From contig JBFIES010000004.1 of NCBI GenBank assembly GCA_041603235.1, positions 124,001 to 188,000 of the forward strand: a stretch of 64,000 nt of DNA, given 5' to 3'. The DNA comes from Panacagrimonas sp041603235 (GTDB taxonomy: Bacteria > Pseudomonadota > Gammaproteobacteria > Nevskiales > Nevskiaceae). Below the pieces are notes generated by a model. That model saw only the letters and a program-made list of their open reading frames with translations. It was not told the DNA's origin and did no database searches. This document shows positions 41,548 through 50,720 of this stretch, piece after piece. A program made the position numbers and the translations under genes. The stretch's first letter is position 1. Every line of letters starts with the position of its first letter.

Positions 41548-44433
41548 ATGATTGCTCGATGCAATACAACGATCATTGGCTTGGGGATGCTGCTTCTGAG
41601 CGCAATGCTCGTTTCCTGCGGTTCGGACAAGCCCGAACCGGTCGGAGAACAGGCGACGCTACCGACGCCTCGTCCAGCTCCCGGCCCCGCACCTGACCCG
41701 GACCCAGACCCTGATCCTGTGCCGGATCCCGATCCTGACCCGGTCACCGGGGCTCGCACCTACATGATCTGCGATGCGGCGAACATTTCGCGTGATGCCT
41801 TGATTGCCTTTTTCGACGCTCGCGAAGGCGACACCATCGAGTTCTGCGCAGGTCGCTTCGACATGCCCACCGGTCTGATCATCAATGGCAAGCGCGGCAT
41901 CACGATCAAGGGCGCTGGCATGAACAAGACCTTCCTGTCGTTCAAGAACAGCGACAGCGCCGAGGGCATCAATGCGGCCCAGGCTGATGGTCTGGTGGTG
42001 CAGGGCATGACCATCGAAGACACGCCGGGCAATGGCCTTCGCATATTCCGAAGTGAGCAAATTGTCATTCGTGATGTGCGCACGCGCTGGCGTGATGCAG
42101 CGGGCAGGGATGAGACGCAGGACGGCTACACCCCAAGTTCAGAGAATGGCGCCTATGGTTTGTATCCCGTGGAGTCGCGACATGTGCTGATGGAAAATTG
42201 CGAGTCGCATGGCGCCAGTGATGCGGGCATCTATGTCGGACAAACCTCCGACGTCATTGTTCGCAACTGCTTTGCCACCTACAACGTGGCGGGCTTCGAG
42301 TTCGAAAACACTTTCCGCGCTGTGTTTGAAGACAATGTTGCAACTCGCAATACCGGTGGTTTCCTGGTGTTTGATCTGCCGGATCTGCGCCAGTACGGCG
42401 AGAAGAATGTCGTTCGGCGCAACCGCGCCTACGCCAACAATACGAACAATTTTGCGCCGGCCGGAAATATCGTTGGCCTCGTGCCGCGCGGTACCGGCAT
42501 GCTGGTGCTGGCAACGGACCAGCTCGAGATTTACGACAACGATATCTACGACAACGATACGCTGGGCATCGCCATCATCAACTTCGGCCTGGCAGACCCC
42601 AACCAACCGGACCCGCGCTACGATTTTTATCCTGAGGGCCTGGAGATTCGCGGTAATCGTTTCCGCGACAACGGCGGCAATCCACAGCAGCCCGATGCCG
42701 AGCGCGGTGAGGCTTCCTTGCTGCCCTTGCTGCTGAAGGTGAAGAACCTCGGTCGCGGCGCGCACATCGTCTGGGATGGAGCAGAAGATGCACCCAATGG
42801 TTGTCTGGATGTGCCCAAGGATGCGGATGGCATAGCACTCAATCAGGCCAACAACGCCCGCCCTCACGAGGAGCAGGGAGGCCGTACAGACGAGCGTGGA
42901 CGACCCAATGTCACGCGCGACGATCCAGACCCGAGTTGCAAATGGAATGCCTGGAAGTTTGACGACGCAGGCCTGCTCAAGCGTCCGGAGAACAGTCTCT
43001 GCATCGCCACCGATAACAGCTTCGAAAACACCCAGGTGGAGACCTTGCTCACCACCGAGTTCCTGCGCGCCAACATCACCACTAGCGAACCCACACAACT
43101 CGCGGTGGAGCTGCTGATCCCTGCGTCCAATTCCCTTGCGCCTCATCGATGTGATCTGCCCGCACGAGCAGACCCGGTACTGGCACTGCCGTATGTGCCG
43201 GACCCAGCGAGCGATGACGCGCGCCCGGACTCAGATGAAGTGGCAAGGGTTTGTGAAGGCGGCACGCCTGGGCAGGTGAACCGTGCAGCGCTGGCGTTCA
43301 ACTGTCCGCGACTTGATCAGTACGGTTTGTTCGCTGATCCGCTCGATCCCACCAAGAACCCCAATGGCGGTGGCGTGCCCTACGAGCTGAACACTCCGCT
43401 GTTCAGTGACTATTCCAGCAAGTACCGCGTGATCTTCCTGCCGCCCGGTGAATCTGCGAGCTATCGAGACGCGCGCAATGGCGGAGCAACCGCAACGCTG
43501 GATTTCCCGGCAGGTACGGTGATTGCCAAGACTTTCACGTTCCGGACCGAAGACGCCGCCGGCGCGCTGATCAGCGAAAACGTGGTTGAGACACGTCTGT
43601 TGATCAAGCGGCAGAGATCAGATGGCAGCATCAACTGGGTGGGCCTGCCGTATGTCTGGACAGGCAGTGGCCCGGAGCGAGTGGCGGAGCTCAAGCTAGA
43701 GGGTGCCATCTCGCCGGTGAGCTACGACTACGTTGACCCTGATCCCGAGGTCAAGGAAGCCTCCGGTGCACGTAAGCGATATACCGGGGCTGTCGCAGGC
43801 TATCGCGTCCCAGCGGCGCTGAATTGTCTGACCTGTCATGCCGGTGACAATCGCGAAGGTGGCGCTGCGCCTATTGGGCCCAAGGTGCGCAACCTCAATC
43901 GCAAACATGACTATCCCGGATTCAGCAATATCAATCAGCTTCAGTACCTGCACAATCAGGGGCTGCTGACCGGATTGCCGGCGAATCTGGACGCAATCGA
44001 AAAGCTCCCCAGATGGAACGTGCCGGGATCGTCGGGTGCCTTGCCGGGTTCGGAGCAGGATGTGCATCTGAGAACACGCGCCTACCTGGAATCCAATTGC
44101 ATGCACTGCCATAACCCGGGTGGCGCAGGCTCTAATTCAGCGTTGTTCCTGGACAGCCTTCGCACGGTTAATGTGCGCTACGGCATTTGCAAGAAGCCGG
44201 TTGCCGCCGGACGCGGATCAGGTGGCAAGCGGTTTGACATCATTCCGCGTGATGCAGATGGCTCGATCCTTCCGTTTCGCGTCGTCTCGACTGAGCCCGG
44301 AGTGCGCATGCCGCCGCTGGCACGCAGCGTGACGCATGCCGAAGCGGCCAATCTTGTTGTGGACTGGGTCAATAATGTCCTGCCAACGGCAGATACCCGC
44401 GATGCCGAGGTCTGCATGCCGCCCGGCGGTTGA
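41548..44433 (+). CDS. Lipoprotein fusing a parallel beta-helix domain to an SO2930-type di-haem cytochrome
   Basis: A 961-residue lipoprotein (lipobox LVSC, then SDKPEPVG). A low-complexity Asp-Pro repeat linker (nt 41690-41745) leads to a right-handed beta-helix domain (about residues 70-540) with repeated strands such as GLVVQGMTIED, HVLMENCESHG and LEIYDNDIYDND. The C-terminal part (about residues 575-955) matches the SO2930-family cytochrome: DQYGLFADPL, GVPYELNTPLFSDYSSKYR, and haem sites CLTCH (760-764) and CMHCH (851-855). I recall these two families (TIGR03805 and TIGR03806) as usually a two-gene pair of unknown function that may be fused. It is probably anchored at the outer membrane. 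A strong terminator follows. Confidence 0.9.
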   Translation: MIARCNTTIIGLGMLLLSAMLVSCGSDKPEPVGEQATLPTPRPAPGPAPDPDPDPDPVPDPDPDPVTGARTYMICDAANISRDALIAFFDAREGDTIEFCAGRFDMPTGLIINGKRGITIKGAGMNKTFLSFKNSDSAEGINAAQADGLVVQGMTIEDTPGNGLRIFRSEQIVIRDVRTRWRDAAGRDETQDGYTPSSENGAYGLYPVESRHVLMENCESHGASDAGIYVGQTSDVIVRNCFATYNVAGFEFENTFRAVFEDNVATRNTGGFLVFDLPDLRQYGEKNVVRRNRAYANNTNNFAPAGNIVGLVPRGTGMLVLATDQLEIYDNDIYDNDTLGIAIINFGLADPNQPDPRYDFYPEGLEIRGNRFRDNGGNPQQPDAERGEASLLPLLLKVKNLGRGAHIVWDGAEDAPNGCLDVPKDADGIALNQANNARPHEEQGGRTDERGRPNVTRDDPDPSCKWNAWKFDDAGLLKRPENSLCIATDNSFENTQVETLLTTEFLRANITTSEPTQLAVELLIPASNSLAPHRCDLPARADPVLALPYVPDPASDDARPDSDEVARVCEGGTPGQVNRAALAFNCPRLDQYGLFADPLDPTKNPNGGGVPYELNTPLFSDYSSKYRVIFLPPGESASYRDARNGGATATLDFPAGTVIAKTFTFRTEDAAGALISENVVETRLLIKRQRSDGSINWVGLPYVWTGSGPERVAELKLEGAISPVSYDYVDPDPEVKEASGARKRYTGAVAGYRVPAALNCLTCHAGDNREGGAAPIGPKVRNLNRKHDYPGFSNINQLQYLHNQGLLTGLPANLDAIEKLPRWNVPGSSGALPGSEQDVHLRTRAYLESNCMHCHNPGGAGSNSALFLDSLRTVNVRYGICKKPVAAGRGSGGKRFDIIPRDADGSILPFRVVSTEPGVRMPPLARSVTHAEAANLVVDWVNNVLPTADTRDAEVCMPPGG

Positions 44434-44488
44434 TCAGCGTCCAAGCATTCCGGAACAGATTCGATAGCCGACCGATTACAGACAATGA

Positions 44489-44525
44489 GCAAAGACCGCC
44501 AGCACACCGGGCGGTCTTTGCTTTC
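44489..44525. terminator. Bidirectional intrinsic terminator
   Basis: A perfect 12-bp stem GCAAAGACCGCC (44489-44500) and GGCGGTCTTTGC (44510-44521) with a 9-base loop is followed by TTTCT on the plus strand. It serves the cytochrome fusion gene. Read on the minus strand, the stem is preceded by the same A/T arrangement less perfectly, so it may also stop transcription from the sirtuin gene 15 bases away. Confidence 0.88.
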
Positions 44526-44539
44526 TGCCAGTGCGCCGG

Positions 44540-45250
44540 CTAGGCCGACAGGGGAAACAGCTGCGCAAGTCCTTCGCTGGCACTCTTGCGGACATGTACG
44601 CGATACAGAGCCGAAGCCTCATTGTCTTCGGGGTTGATTTCAATCATGTGTGCTCCGCTGCTGCGCGCCAGCTGTGCGAACCCGGCGGCGGGCCAGACCA
44701 CGCCGGAAGTTCCAACAGATACGAACAGATCGGCTTGCGAGACCAGTTGTTCGGTCAACGCGAAAGACTCTGCGTTCACGTTGTCACCAAACCAGGTGAT
44801 ATCAGGGCGGAGCCAGCTGTCACATTCAGGGCAACGCGAGTGTGCGAATTTGGCAGTTTGTGCGTCATGGGAGATGCCGTGGCGCGGGCAACGCATTCTC
44901 CACAGGGAGCCATGCAGTTCCGCAGCAACGCAAATGCCGGCACGCTGAAGCAGCCCGTCGATGTTCTGGGTGATTACAGACAACCTGGGATGGACAGACT
45001 GGAGGGCGGCAAGATGATGATGTCCCGCATGGGGTTGGCAGGCCAGAACCGCTTCGCGCCGCATCTCGTGAAATGCCAGCACCTTTGCGGGGTGCGCGTC
45101 GAAGGCGGCCTGACAGGCGTACTCCTCGTAGTTGTACTGGGCCCAGATGCCGCCGCTGCCACGATAGGTTGGCACACCGGACTCGGCGCTCATTCCTGCG
45201 CCGGTAAAGAACACGACGCTCGGATACTCTGACAGTTGTACTGTTTCCAT
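44540..45250 (-). CDS. cobB: Sirtuin NAD-dependent protein deacylase
   Basis: A 236-residue cytoplasmic deacylase. It has the NAD-binding FTGAGMSAESGVPTYRG (residues 15-31), TQNIDGLLQRAG, catalytic His113 in ELHGS, and the Rossmann end GTSGVVWPAAGF. The zinc module reads CPRH (121-124) and CPEC (140-143), with His124 in place of a cysteine. In CobB and SIRT5 a Tyr-x-x-Arg pair selects succinyl or malonyl groups. Here the aligned segment reads FHEMRR, keeping Arg64 but with His61 in place of Tyr, so the acyl preference is uncertain. Confidence 0.92.
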   Translation of the reverse strand: METVQLSEYPSVVFFTGAGMSAESGVPTYRGSGGIWAQYNYEEYACQAAFDAHPAKVLAFHEMRREAVLACQPHAGHHHLAALQSVHPRLSVITQNIDGLLQRAGICVAAELHGSLWRMRCPRHGISHDAQTAKFAHSRCPECDSWLRPDITWFGDNVNAESFALTEQLVSQADLFVSVGTSGVVWPAAGFAQLARSSGAHMIEINPEDNEASALYRVHVRKSASEGLAQLFPLSA

Positions 45251-45308
45251 GCGCCAATTTTACCGCCTTGGGGTCGTATACTTGTCCCTGAAATCAAACT
45301 GATAACTG

Positions 45309-46283
45309 ATGAGCACGCAATCTGACTTTCGCCGCCTGGGTCGGCAAACACTGGAAATCGAGCGAGACGCGGTTGCCGCGCTGATCGACCGGGTCGACGA
45401 AACCTTCGAGGCCGCCTGCACATTGATGCTGGCTTGCAAGGGCCGGGTGGTAGTCACCGGAATGGGCAAGTCCGGTCACATCGCAGGAAAGATCGCCGCC
45501 ACATTGGCCTCTACCGGTACACCGGCATTTTTTGTTCACCCGGCGGAAGCGAGTCATGGCGATCTGGGCATGGTTACGCGTCAGGATGTCGTGCTCGCGC
45601 TGAGTAATTCCGGTGAAACGCCAGAAGTTGTGACCATTCTGCCCTTGTTCAAGCGCATGGCAGCGCCGGTTATTGCGATGACAGGGCGGCCCAATTCGAC
45701 CCTGGCGCAGGCCGCTGACGTGCATCTGGATGTGTCCGTCGCCAAGGAGGCCTGCCCCCTCAATCTCGCCCCCACAGCCAGCACGACGGCAAGTCTGGCG
45801 ATGGGCGATGCACTGGCGGTGTCCCTGCTCGAAGCACGCGGCTTCACCCAGGAAGATTTCGCGCTCTCGCATCCGGGCGGCGCGCTGGGTCGTCGCCTGC
45901 TGCTCCGGATCCGGGATGTCATGCGCACCGGAGAGCAACTGCCTCGGGTTGCGCCCGGTACGCCACTGACCGACGCCCTGATTGAGATGACGCAGAAGGG
46001 CCTGGGAATGACGACCGTCGTAAAAGACGATCAGACGGTCGCCGGAATTTATACCGATGGCGATTTGCGCCGCACACTGGATCACGGCATCGACGTGCGC
46101 GGCATCAGCATCGATAAAGTGATGACGCCCGGTGGCCGCGCCGTTGCTGCAGACCACATGGCCGCAGAGGCGGTGCAGCAGATGGAAGAACACAAGGTGT
46201 CCGTGTTGCTGGTCAAGGATGAGTCACAACGCCTGATCGGTGTTGTCCACATGCATGATCTGCTGCGAGCTGGGGTGGTTTGA
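45309..46283 (+). CDS. kdsD: Arabinose-5-phosphate isomerase
   Basis: Converts ribulose 5-phosphate to arabinose 5-phosphate, the start of Kdo synthesis for lipopolysaccharide. The 324-residue protein has an SIS domain (GMGKSGHIAGKIAATLASTG, HPAEASHGDLGM) and two CBS domains (from about residue 205, for example VKDDQTVAGIYTDGDLRR). It heads the conserved block kdsD-kdsC-lptC-lptA-lptB. A TATACT at 45277-45282 may be a -10 box, but no good -35 lies before it. Confidence 0.97.
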   Translation: MSTQSDFRRLGRQTLEIERDAVAALIDRVDETFEAACTLMLACKGRVVVTGMGKSGHIAGKIAATLASTGTPAFFVHPAEASHGDLGMVTRQDVVLALSNSGETPEVVTILPLFKRMAAPVIAMTGRPNSTLAQAADVHLDVSVAKEACPLNLAPTASTTASLAMGDALAVSLLEARGFTQEDFALSHPGGALGRRLLLRIRDVMRTGEQLPRVAPGTPLTDALIEMTQKGLGMTTVVKDDQTVAGIYTDGDLRRTLDHGIDVRGISIDKVMTPGGRAVAADHMAAEAVQQMEEHKVSVLLVKDESQRLIGVVHMHDLLRAGVV

Positions 46284-46813
46284 TGGAAGACACAATCAAG
46301 GCACTGCCCATCGCGGAGGTTCAGGCGCGTGCCTCCAAAATCCGCTGCCTGTTCCTAGACATTGACGGCGTCATGACCGACTGCAAGCTCTACCTCACGC
46401 CGGACGGTGAAGAACTCAAGGCCGTGAACGTGCGTGATGGCTGGGGCATGAAGGCCTTGCTCAAGTCGGGCGTGGAAGTGGCCGTGATTTCCGGCCGTCC
46501 GTCCAAGGCGATGCAGAAGCGGCTTGAATGGCTGGGTTTCAAGGCCGCACATATCGTTCTGGATACCGAGGACAAGCTCCCTGCCTATGAGCGCATCCGC
46601 GATGCGCTCGGCATCAGCGACGAAGAATGCGCAATGATGGGAGACGATGTTCCCGACTTGCCCCTGATGGAGCGGGTGGGCCTATCCATGACCCCGGCCG
46701 ACGCGCATCGCAAGGCAAAGTCCGCGGCACATTACGTGAGCCTCAATCGAGGTGGCGCCGGTGCCATTCGTGATGCTGCCGACCTTATCCTGGAGGCCCG
46801 CAGCGCCTCGTGA
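46283..46813 (+). CDS. kdsC: 3-deoxy-D-manno-octulosonate 8-phosphate phosphatase
   Basis: Removes phosphate from Kdo-8-phosphate. The 176-residue HAD-family enzyme has the nucleophile motif FLDIDGVMTDCKLY, GWGMKALLKSGVEVAVISGR, and MMGDDVPDLPLMERVGL. The ATG overlaps the kdsD stop by one base (TGATG). A TTG three bases earlier is also open. It overlaps lptC by 4 bp. Confidence 0.97.
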   Translation: MEDTIKALPIAEVQARASKIRCLFLDIDGVMTDCKLYLTPDGEELKAVNVRDGWGMKALLKSGVEVAVISGRPSKAMQKRLEWLGFKAAHIVLDTEDKLPAYERIRDALGISDEECAMMGDDVPDLPLMERVGLSMTPADAHRKAKSAAHYVSLNRGGAGAIRDAADLILEARSAS

Positions 46814-47364
46814 AGCGCTTTCTGATCCCGCTGCTTGGCGCTGCTTTGCTGGCATTTGCCGTGTTCAGTGTGCGTGAGGCCGAAGTTCCACTTCTGGATG
46901 CGCCCAACTCGGACGAAGAGCCTCGTTACGTGATCCGTGGTGCGCGCTGGAAGAGCCATGACGAGGAAGGCACTGTGCGCGTGCAGGGCAGCGCCCGGGT
47001 CATTCGCTACTACGATGATGACTCGGCTCGGCTCAAGGATTTTTCGGTCAAGGTGCAGGGAAAGGACGGAAACCCCTGGGTTGCGCGTGCGCCGGAAGGG
47101 TATTCTCCGCCTCAGAACCGGCACCGGCTGCATTTGTCAGGTGGGGTGGAAGGAGACGGCAACTGGCCTGATGGCGAGCCGCTGATCTTCAACACAGAAG
47201 ATGTGTGGGTCGATTCTGCCGAAGACACGCTGGAGACGGATTCGAAAGTTAATCTGCGAAGTGCCAATCGTCTGGGGATTGCGCGGGGCTTGCGGATTAG
47301 CGGCAAGAAGGAATCCGTCGTTTTGAATAATGAAGTGGAGATTCACTATGTGCTGCCTAATTGA
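46810..47364 (+). CDS. lptC: LPS export ABC-transporter periplasmic protein LptC
   Basis: A 184-residue single-span inner-membrane protein with a beta-jellyroll periplasmic domain that receives lipopolysaccharide from LptB2FG and passes it to LptA. The membrane anchor is FLIPLLGAALLAFAVFSV. The fold is supported by YVIRGARWKSHDEEGTVRVQ and the late strand KVNLRSANRLGIARGL. The start is GTG, overlapping kdsC by 4 bp. A 45-base gap separates it from lptA. Confidence 0.93.
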   Translation: MKRFLIPLLGAALLAFAVFSVREAEVPLLDAPNSDEEPRYVIRGARWKSHDEEGTVRVQGSARVIRYYDDDSARLKDFSVKVQGKDGNPWVARAPEGYSPPQNRHRLHLSGGVEGDGNWPDGEPLIFNTEDVWVDSAEDTLETDSKVNLRSANRLGIARGLRISGKKESVVLNNEVEIHYVLPN

Positions 47365-47409
47365 GCAAGCCCGGGCGATCCGCGCGCCTTCCTTGAGTCA
47401 CAGCCCACG

Positions 47410-47994
47410 ATGAACGTCATGCGCGTTACGGTCCTGGCAAGTGTTCTTTTCATGTCTGGCGTACCTGGGCAGGTGCTGGCAGCTGGTGATGGCAGCAGTA
47501 CGCGGGATGCCTTCCGGCCAACCGGACCGGTCAAGATCAACGCGGAACAGGCCGAGTGGGAAAAGGGCGGGGCCATGGTCTACAGCGGCGACGTCCGCAT
47601 GGAATCCGGTGAGCTCAAGCTGACCGGTCGCAAACTGCAATTGCAGCAACAGACCGACGGCCAGTTCGAGGCCAAGGTTTTTGGCGCGCCAGCGACGCTG
47701 GACCACGCGGGCGTCGAAGGGGGCAGTGAGGAAACGCGGCAACCGGTTTCGGCGCGCGCGTCGGAGCTGATCTACCGGTCGAGCAGCGACACCGTGGAAC
47801 TGGTGGGCGATGCCAAGCTCACACGAGGCACTGACGTGATTCAAGGCGAGAAGGTTCGTTACGACGTGGCGCGCCGTCGTATTCAGGCGGCGGGCAAGGT
47901 GGAAATCGTGATTCAGCCGCCTAAGCCGGGCACCGCAGGTGGCGCATCAACCGAGCTTCCCAGCCTGACACCAGACCTGGACCCCAAACCTTAG
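47410..47994 (+). CDS. lptA: LPS transport periplasmic protein LptA
   Basis: A 194-residue periplasmic bridge protein with a signal peptide (VLASVLFMSGVPGQVLAAG) and an OstA/LptA domain: PVKINAEQAEWEKGGAMVYS, GRKLQLQQ, IYRSSSDTVELVGDAKLTRG and the final GEKVRYDVARRRIQAAG. LptA units stack to carry LPS to the outer-membrane LptDE. The tail after residue 175 is Pro-rich. lptB starts five bases after the stop. Confidence 0.95.
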   Translation: MNVMRVTVLASVLFMSGVPGQVLAAGDGSSTRDAFRPTGPVKINAEQAEWEKGGAMVYSGDVRMESGELKLTGRKLQLQQQTDGQFEAKVFGAPATLDHAGVEGGSEETRQPVSARASELIYRSSSDTVELVGDAKLTRGTDVIQGEKVRYDVARRRIQAAGKVEIVIQPPKPGTAGGASTELPSLTPDLDPKP

Positions 47995-47999
47995 GTCCC

Positions 48000-48734
48000 A
48001 TGAAAAAAGATTCCGTTCTCAGCGCCACCGGTCTGGTCAAGAAGTACAAGAGACGAACCGTGGTGCGCGACGTGTCGGTGCGCCTGCAGGCAGGCGAAAT
48101 CGTCGGTCTTCTGGGCCCCAATGGCGCCGGCAAGACCACATCTTTCTACATGATTGTGGGGCTGGTTCCCGCCGACGGCGGCAAGATCGAACTGGATGGC
48201 CGCGATGTCACACGTTTGCCAATGCACGCACGTGCGCGCCTCGGTCTGGGTTACCTGCCACAGGAAGCCTCCGTTTTTCGCAAGCTCAGTGTTGCCGACA
48301 ATATTCGCGCGATTCTGGAGCTGCGCAAGGACCTGAACCGAAGCGAGCGCGACACAGAACTCGAGCGTCTGCTCGGCGAACTGCACATCGATCACATTCG
48401 CGAAGGCATGGGTGAATCGCTCTCAGGTGGCGAGCGCCGTCGGGTGGAAATTGCGCGCTCGCTAGCGGCCAATCCGCGCTTTGTGCTCCTGGATGAGCCA
48501 TTTGCCGGGGTGGACCCCATCGCCGTCGGCGATATCCAGAATATTGTTCATCACCTGCGCGATCGCGGTATCGGGGTGTTGATTACCGACCATAACGTGC
48601 GGGAAACATTGGCTTTATGCGAACGCGCCTACATTCTTGCCGAGGGTAGCGTTATCGCTGAGGGTGCGCCCGAAGAACTGCTGGAAAACGAGATTGTGCG
48701 CAAGGTCTATCTGGGCGAACAGTTCAAGCTGTAA
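48000..48734 (+). CDS. lptB: LPS export ABC-transporter ATPase LptB
   Basis: A 244-residue ATPase that powers LPS extraction with LptF and LptG, which are not in the window. Walker A is GPNGAGKTTSFY, the Q-loop region GYLPQEASVFRKL is typical of LptB, the signature is LSGGERRRVEIARSL, Walker B FVLLDEPFAGVDPI and the H-loop ITDHNVRE. It is followed by rpoN after 123 bases containing a promoter. Confidence 0.98.
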   Translation: MKKDSVLSATGLVKKYKRRTVVRDVSVRLQAGEIVGLLGPNGAGKTTSFYMIVGLVPADGGKIELDGRDVTRLPMHARARLGLGYLPQEASVFRKLSVADNIRAILELRKDLNRSERDTELERLLGELHIDHIREGMGESLSGGERRRVEIARSLAANPRFVLLDEPFAGVDPIAVGDIQNIVHHLRDRGIGVLITDHNVRETLALCERAYILAEGSVIAEGAPEELLENEIVRKVYLGEQFKL

Positions 48735-48781
48735 TTTCGCCGGTCCGTTTGTCGCCGTATCAAAGGCGCTTGAGAAAGTTA

Positions 48782-48810
48782 TTGAAGCAAAAGTCATACC
48801 GGCGTATAAA
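48782..48810 (+). promoter_or_regulatory. Sigma-70 promoter for rpoN
   Basis: -35 TTGAAG (48782-48787), a 17-base spacer, and -10 TATAAA (48805-48810). Transcription would begin near 48817, about 40 bases before the rpoN start. It is the best promoter match I found in the window and would let rpoN be expressed apart from the lpt genes. Confidence 0.7.
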
Positions 48811-48857
48811 ATCAGGCCATGGATCATTTCAGTCATCTGGCCAAGTTCGCTTAAGGG

Positions 48858-50327
48858 ATGAAGCAATCACTCTCGCTCCGGCAGGGGATGGGTCTGACCA
48901 TGACCCCCGCTTTGCAGCAGGCGATACGCCTGTTGCAGCTTTCAACGCTCGATCTGGAAATGGAGATTCAGCAGGCGCTGGATTCCAATCTCATGCTGGA
49001 AACGGAAGAGGACGCCTCTGACGCAGCGGATCTGATGGCAGTGGAAGTGCCTGATGCGAAGCCTGACAGCGCTGAAGCTGCAGATTTGCTGCCGGAAGTG
49101 ACCGCGAGCGAAACGCTGCCAGAGGAAATGCCGGTCGATGTTGAGTGGCAGGACGTCTTTGACGAGCACGTACCCGCTTCGAGCAGCAGCAATTCGGACG
49201 ATGAAGGTTTGCAGGATTTTCTGCAGGCGAACGCGCACGTCTCCGAGACCTTGATGGACCATCTGATGGCGCAGGCGCGGGTCGCGGACTTGGATGAACA
49301 AGAGGCGATCGTGGTTGCCCACCTCATAGATTCCATCAACGAGGACGGCTACCTAACGGATTGGGAAGGAATTTCGGAGCGGCTGGGCGAATCGCTCGGG
49401 CTCTCGCAGGCGGATCTGGACGCCACCTTGCGCCTGGTGCAGGAGTTTGACCCGCCCGGTATTGGTGCGCGTGATCTGAGCGAATGTCTGTTGCTTCAGC
49501 TTCAGCAGATGCCGCGTTCCCGCCCTGGACGCTGGGCAGCGATGGAAATCGTTGAATGCAGCCTGGTCTACATTGCCAAGCGGGATGAGGCGGCGATCAT
49601 GCGGGAAACCGGCCTGACCTCTGAAGACATTACGCAGGGTCTGGAGCTGATCCGAACGCTGCAACCTCATCCCGGCAAGCCGTTCCAGCTGCATGAATCC
49701 ACCTACCTGACCCCCGATGTCATTGTTTCGCGCAGTAAGGGACGATGGCGGGTCGCACTGAACCCTGAAAACACGCCGAAGCTGCGCATCAACAGTCGCT
49801 ACCAGAGCTTCATCAAGCGCGCGGACCAGTCCAAGGAACAGGTTCAGCTTAAGCAGCACCTGCAGGAAGCGCGATATTTCATCAATAGCCTGGAATCACG
49901 CAACGACACGATTCTGCGTGTTGCCCAATGCGTGGTTGAAGAGCAGCGCGCTTTTCTGGAATATGGCGAGGAGGCCATGCGACCGCTGGTTCTCAGAGAT
50001 GTTTCACAGACATTGGGGATTCACGAATCAACCGTGTCCAGAGCAACGGCGAACAAGTACATGCTGACCCCGCGGGGTCTGTACGAGCTCAAATATTTTT
50101 TCTCAAGCCATGTCTCCACCACCCAGGGTGGCGTGGCTTCTGCAACCGCCATTCAGGCCATGATCAAGCGTCTGATCAACGCCGAAGACCCGGTTCGTCC
50201 GCTATCAGATTCCACTTTGGCAGAACTTTTGCTCGAAGAAGGGATCAAGGTAGCGCGGCGTACTGTTGCCAAGTATCGCGAAGCGCTGAAGATTTCACCT
50301 TCACATGAGCGCAAGGCCGCCGCGTGA
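48858..50327 (+). CDS. rpoN: RNA polymerase sigma-54 factor
   Basis: A 489-residue sigma factor recognising -24/-12 promoters. Region I is clear (LSLRQGMGLTMTPALQQAIRLLQLS), followed by an acidic region II (residues 50-110), the core-binding domain with FDPPGIGARDLSECL and LQPHPGKPF, a helix-turn-helix (SQTLGIHESTVSRATANKY), and the RpoN box ARRTVAKYR near the C-terminus. Length is normal. It sits in its usual place between lptB and hpf. Confidence 0.98.
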   Translation: MKQSLSLRQGMGLTMTPALQQAIRLLQLSTLDLEMEIQQALDSNLMLETEEDASDAADLMAVEVPDAKPDSAEAADLLPEVTASETLPEEMPVDVEWQDVFDEHVPASSSSNSDDEGLQDFLQANAHVSETLMDHLMAQARVADLDEQEAIVVAHLIDSINEDGYLTDWEGISERLGESLGLSQADLDATLRLVQEFDPPGIGARDLSECLLLQLQQMPRSRPGRWAAMEIVECSLVYIAKRDEAAIMRETGLTSEDITQGLELIRTLQPHPGKPFQLHESTYLTPDVIVSRSKGRWRVALNPENTPKLRINSRYQSFIKRADQSKEQVQLKQHLQEARYFINSLESRNDTILRVAQCVVEEQRAFLEYGEEAMRPLVLRDVSQTLGIHESTVSRATANKYMLTPRGLYELKYFFSSHVSTTQGGVASATAIQAMIKRLINAEDPVRPLSDSTLAELLLEEGIKVARRTVAKYREALKISPSHERKAAA

Positions 50328-50380
50328 AGGACAAGCAGTTTTTCCGGGGTTAATTCCCCATACCTAGGAGGCATTGTCGA

Positions 50381-50704
50381 ATGAATCTGAACATCTCCGG
50401 TCATCATCTCGATCTGACGCCGCCCCTGCGCGAGTATGTTGAGAGCAAACTCAAGCGCATCGAGCGACATTTTGATCACCTGATCAATACAGATGTCATC
50501 CTGTCTGTCGAGAAAATGCGTCACAAGGCCGAAGCGACCATTCATGCCAGTGGTGCTGACATGCATGCACACGCCGTTGTTGAATCCGACATGTACGCGG
50601 CCATAGACGCCATGGTCGACAAGCTTGACCAGCAGACCCGCCGTCACAAGGAGAAGTTGCGGGATCATCACGTGAAGACGCCGATCAAGCGCACCTTGCA
50701 GTAG
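50381..50704 (+). CDS. hpf: Short ribosome hibernation promoting factor
   Basis: A 107-residue protein that binds the 30S subunit and promotes 100S ribosome dimers in slow growth. It has the S30AE fold with MNLNISGHHLDLTPPLREYV, ERHFDHLINTDVILSVEK and a Lys/Arg-rich end (QTRRHKEKLRDHH). It lacks the long-form dimerisation domain. A very good ribosome-binding site AGGAGG (50366-50371) precedes the ATG, and a strong terminator follows 17 bases after the stop. Confidence 0.97.
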   Translation: MNLNISGHHLDLTPPLREYVESKLKRIERHFDHLINTDVILSVEKMRHKAEATIHASGADMHAHAVVESDMYAAIDAMVDKLDQQTRRHKEKLRDHHVKTPIKRTLQ

Positions 50705-50720
50705 TTTTTCAAGCCTAAGA

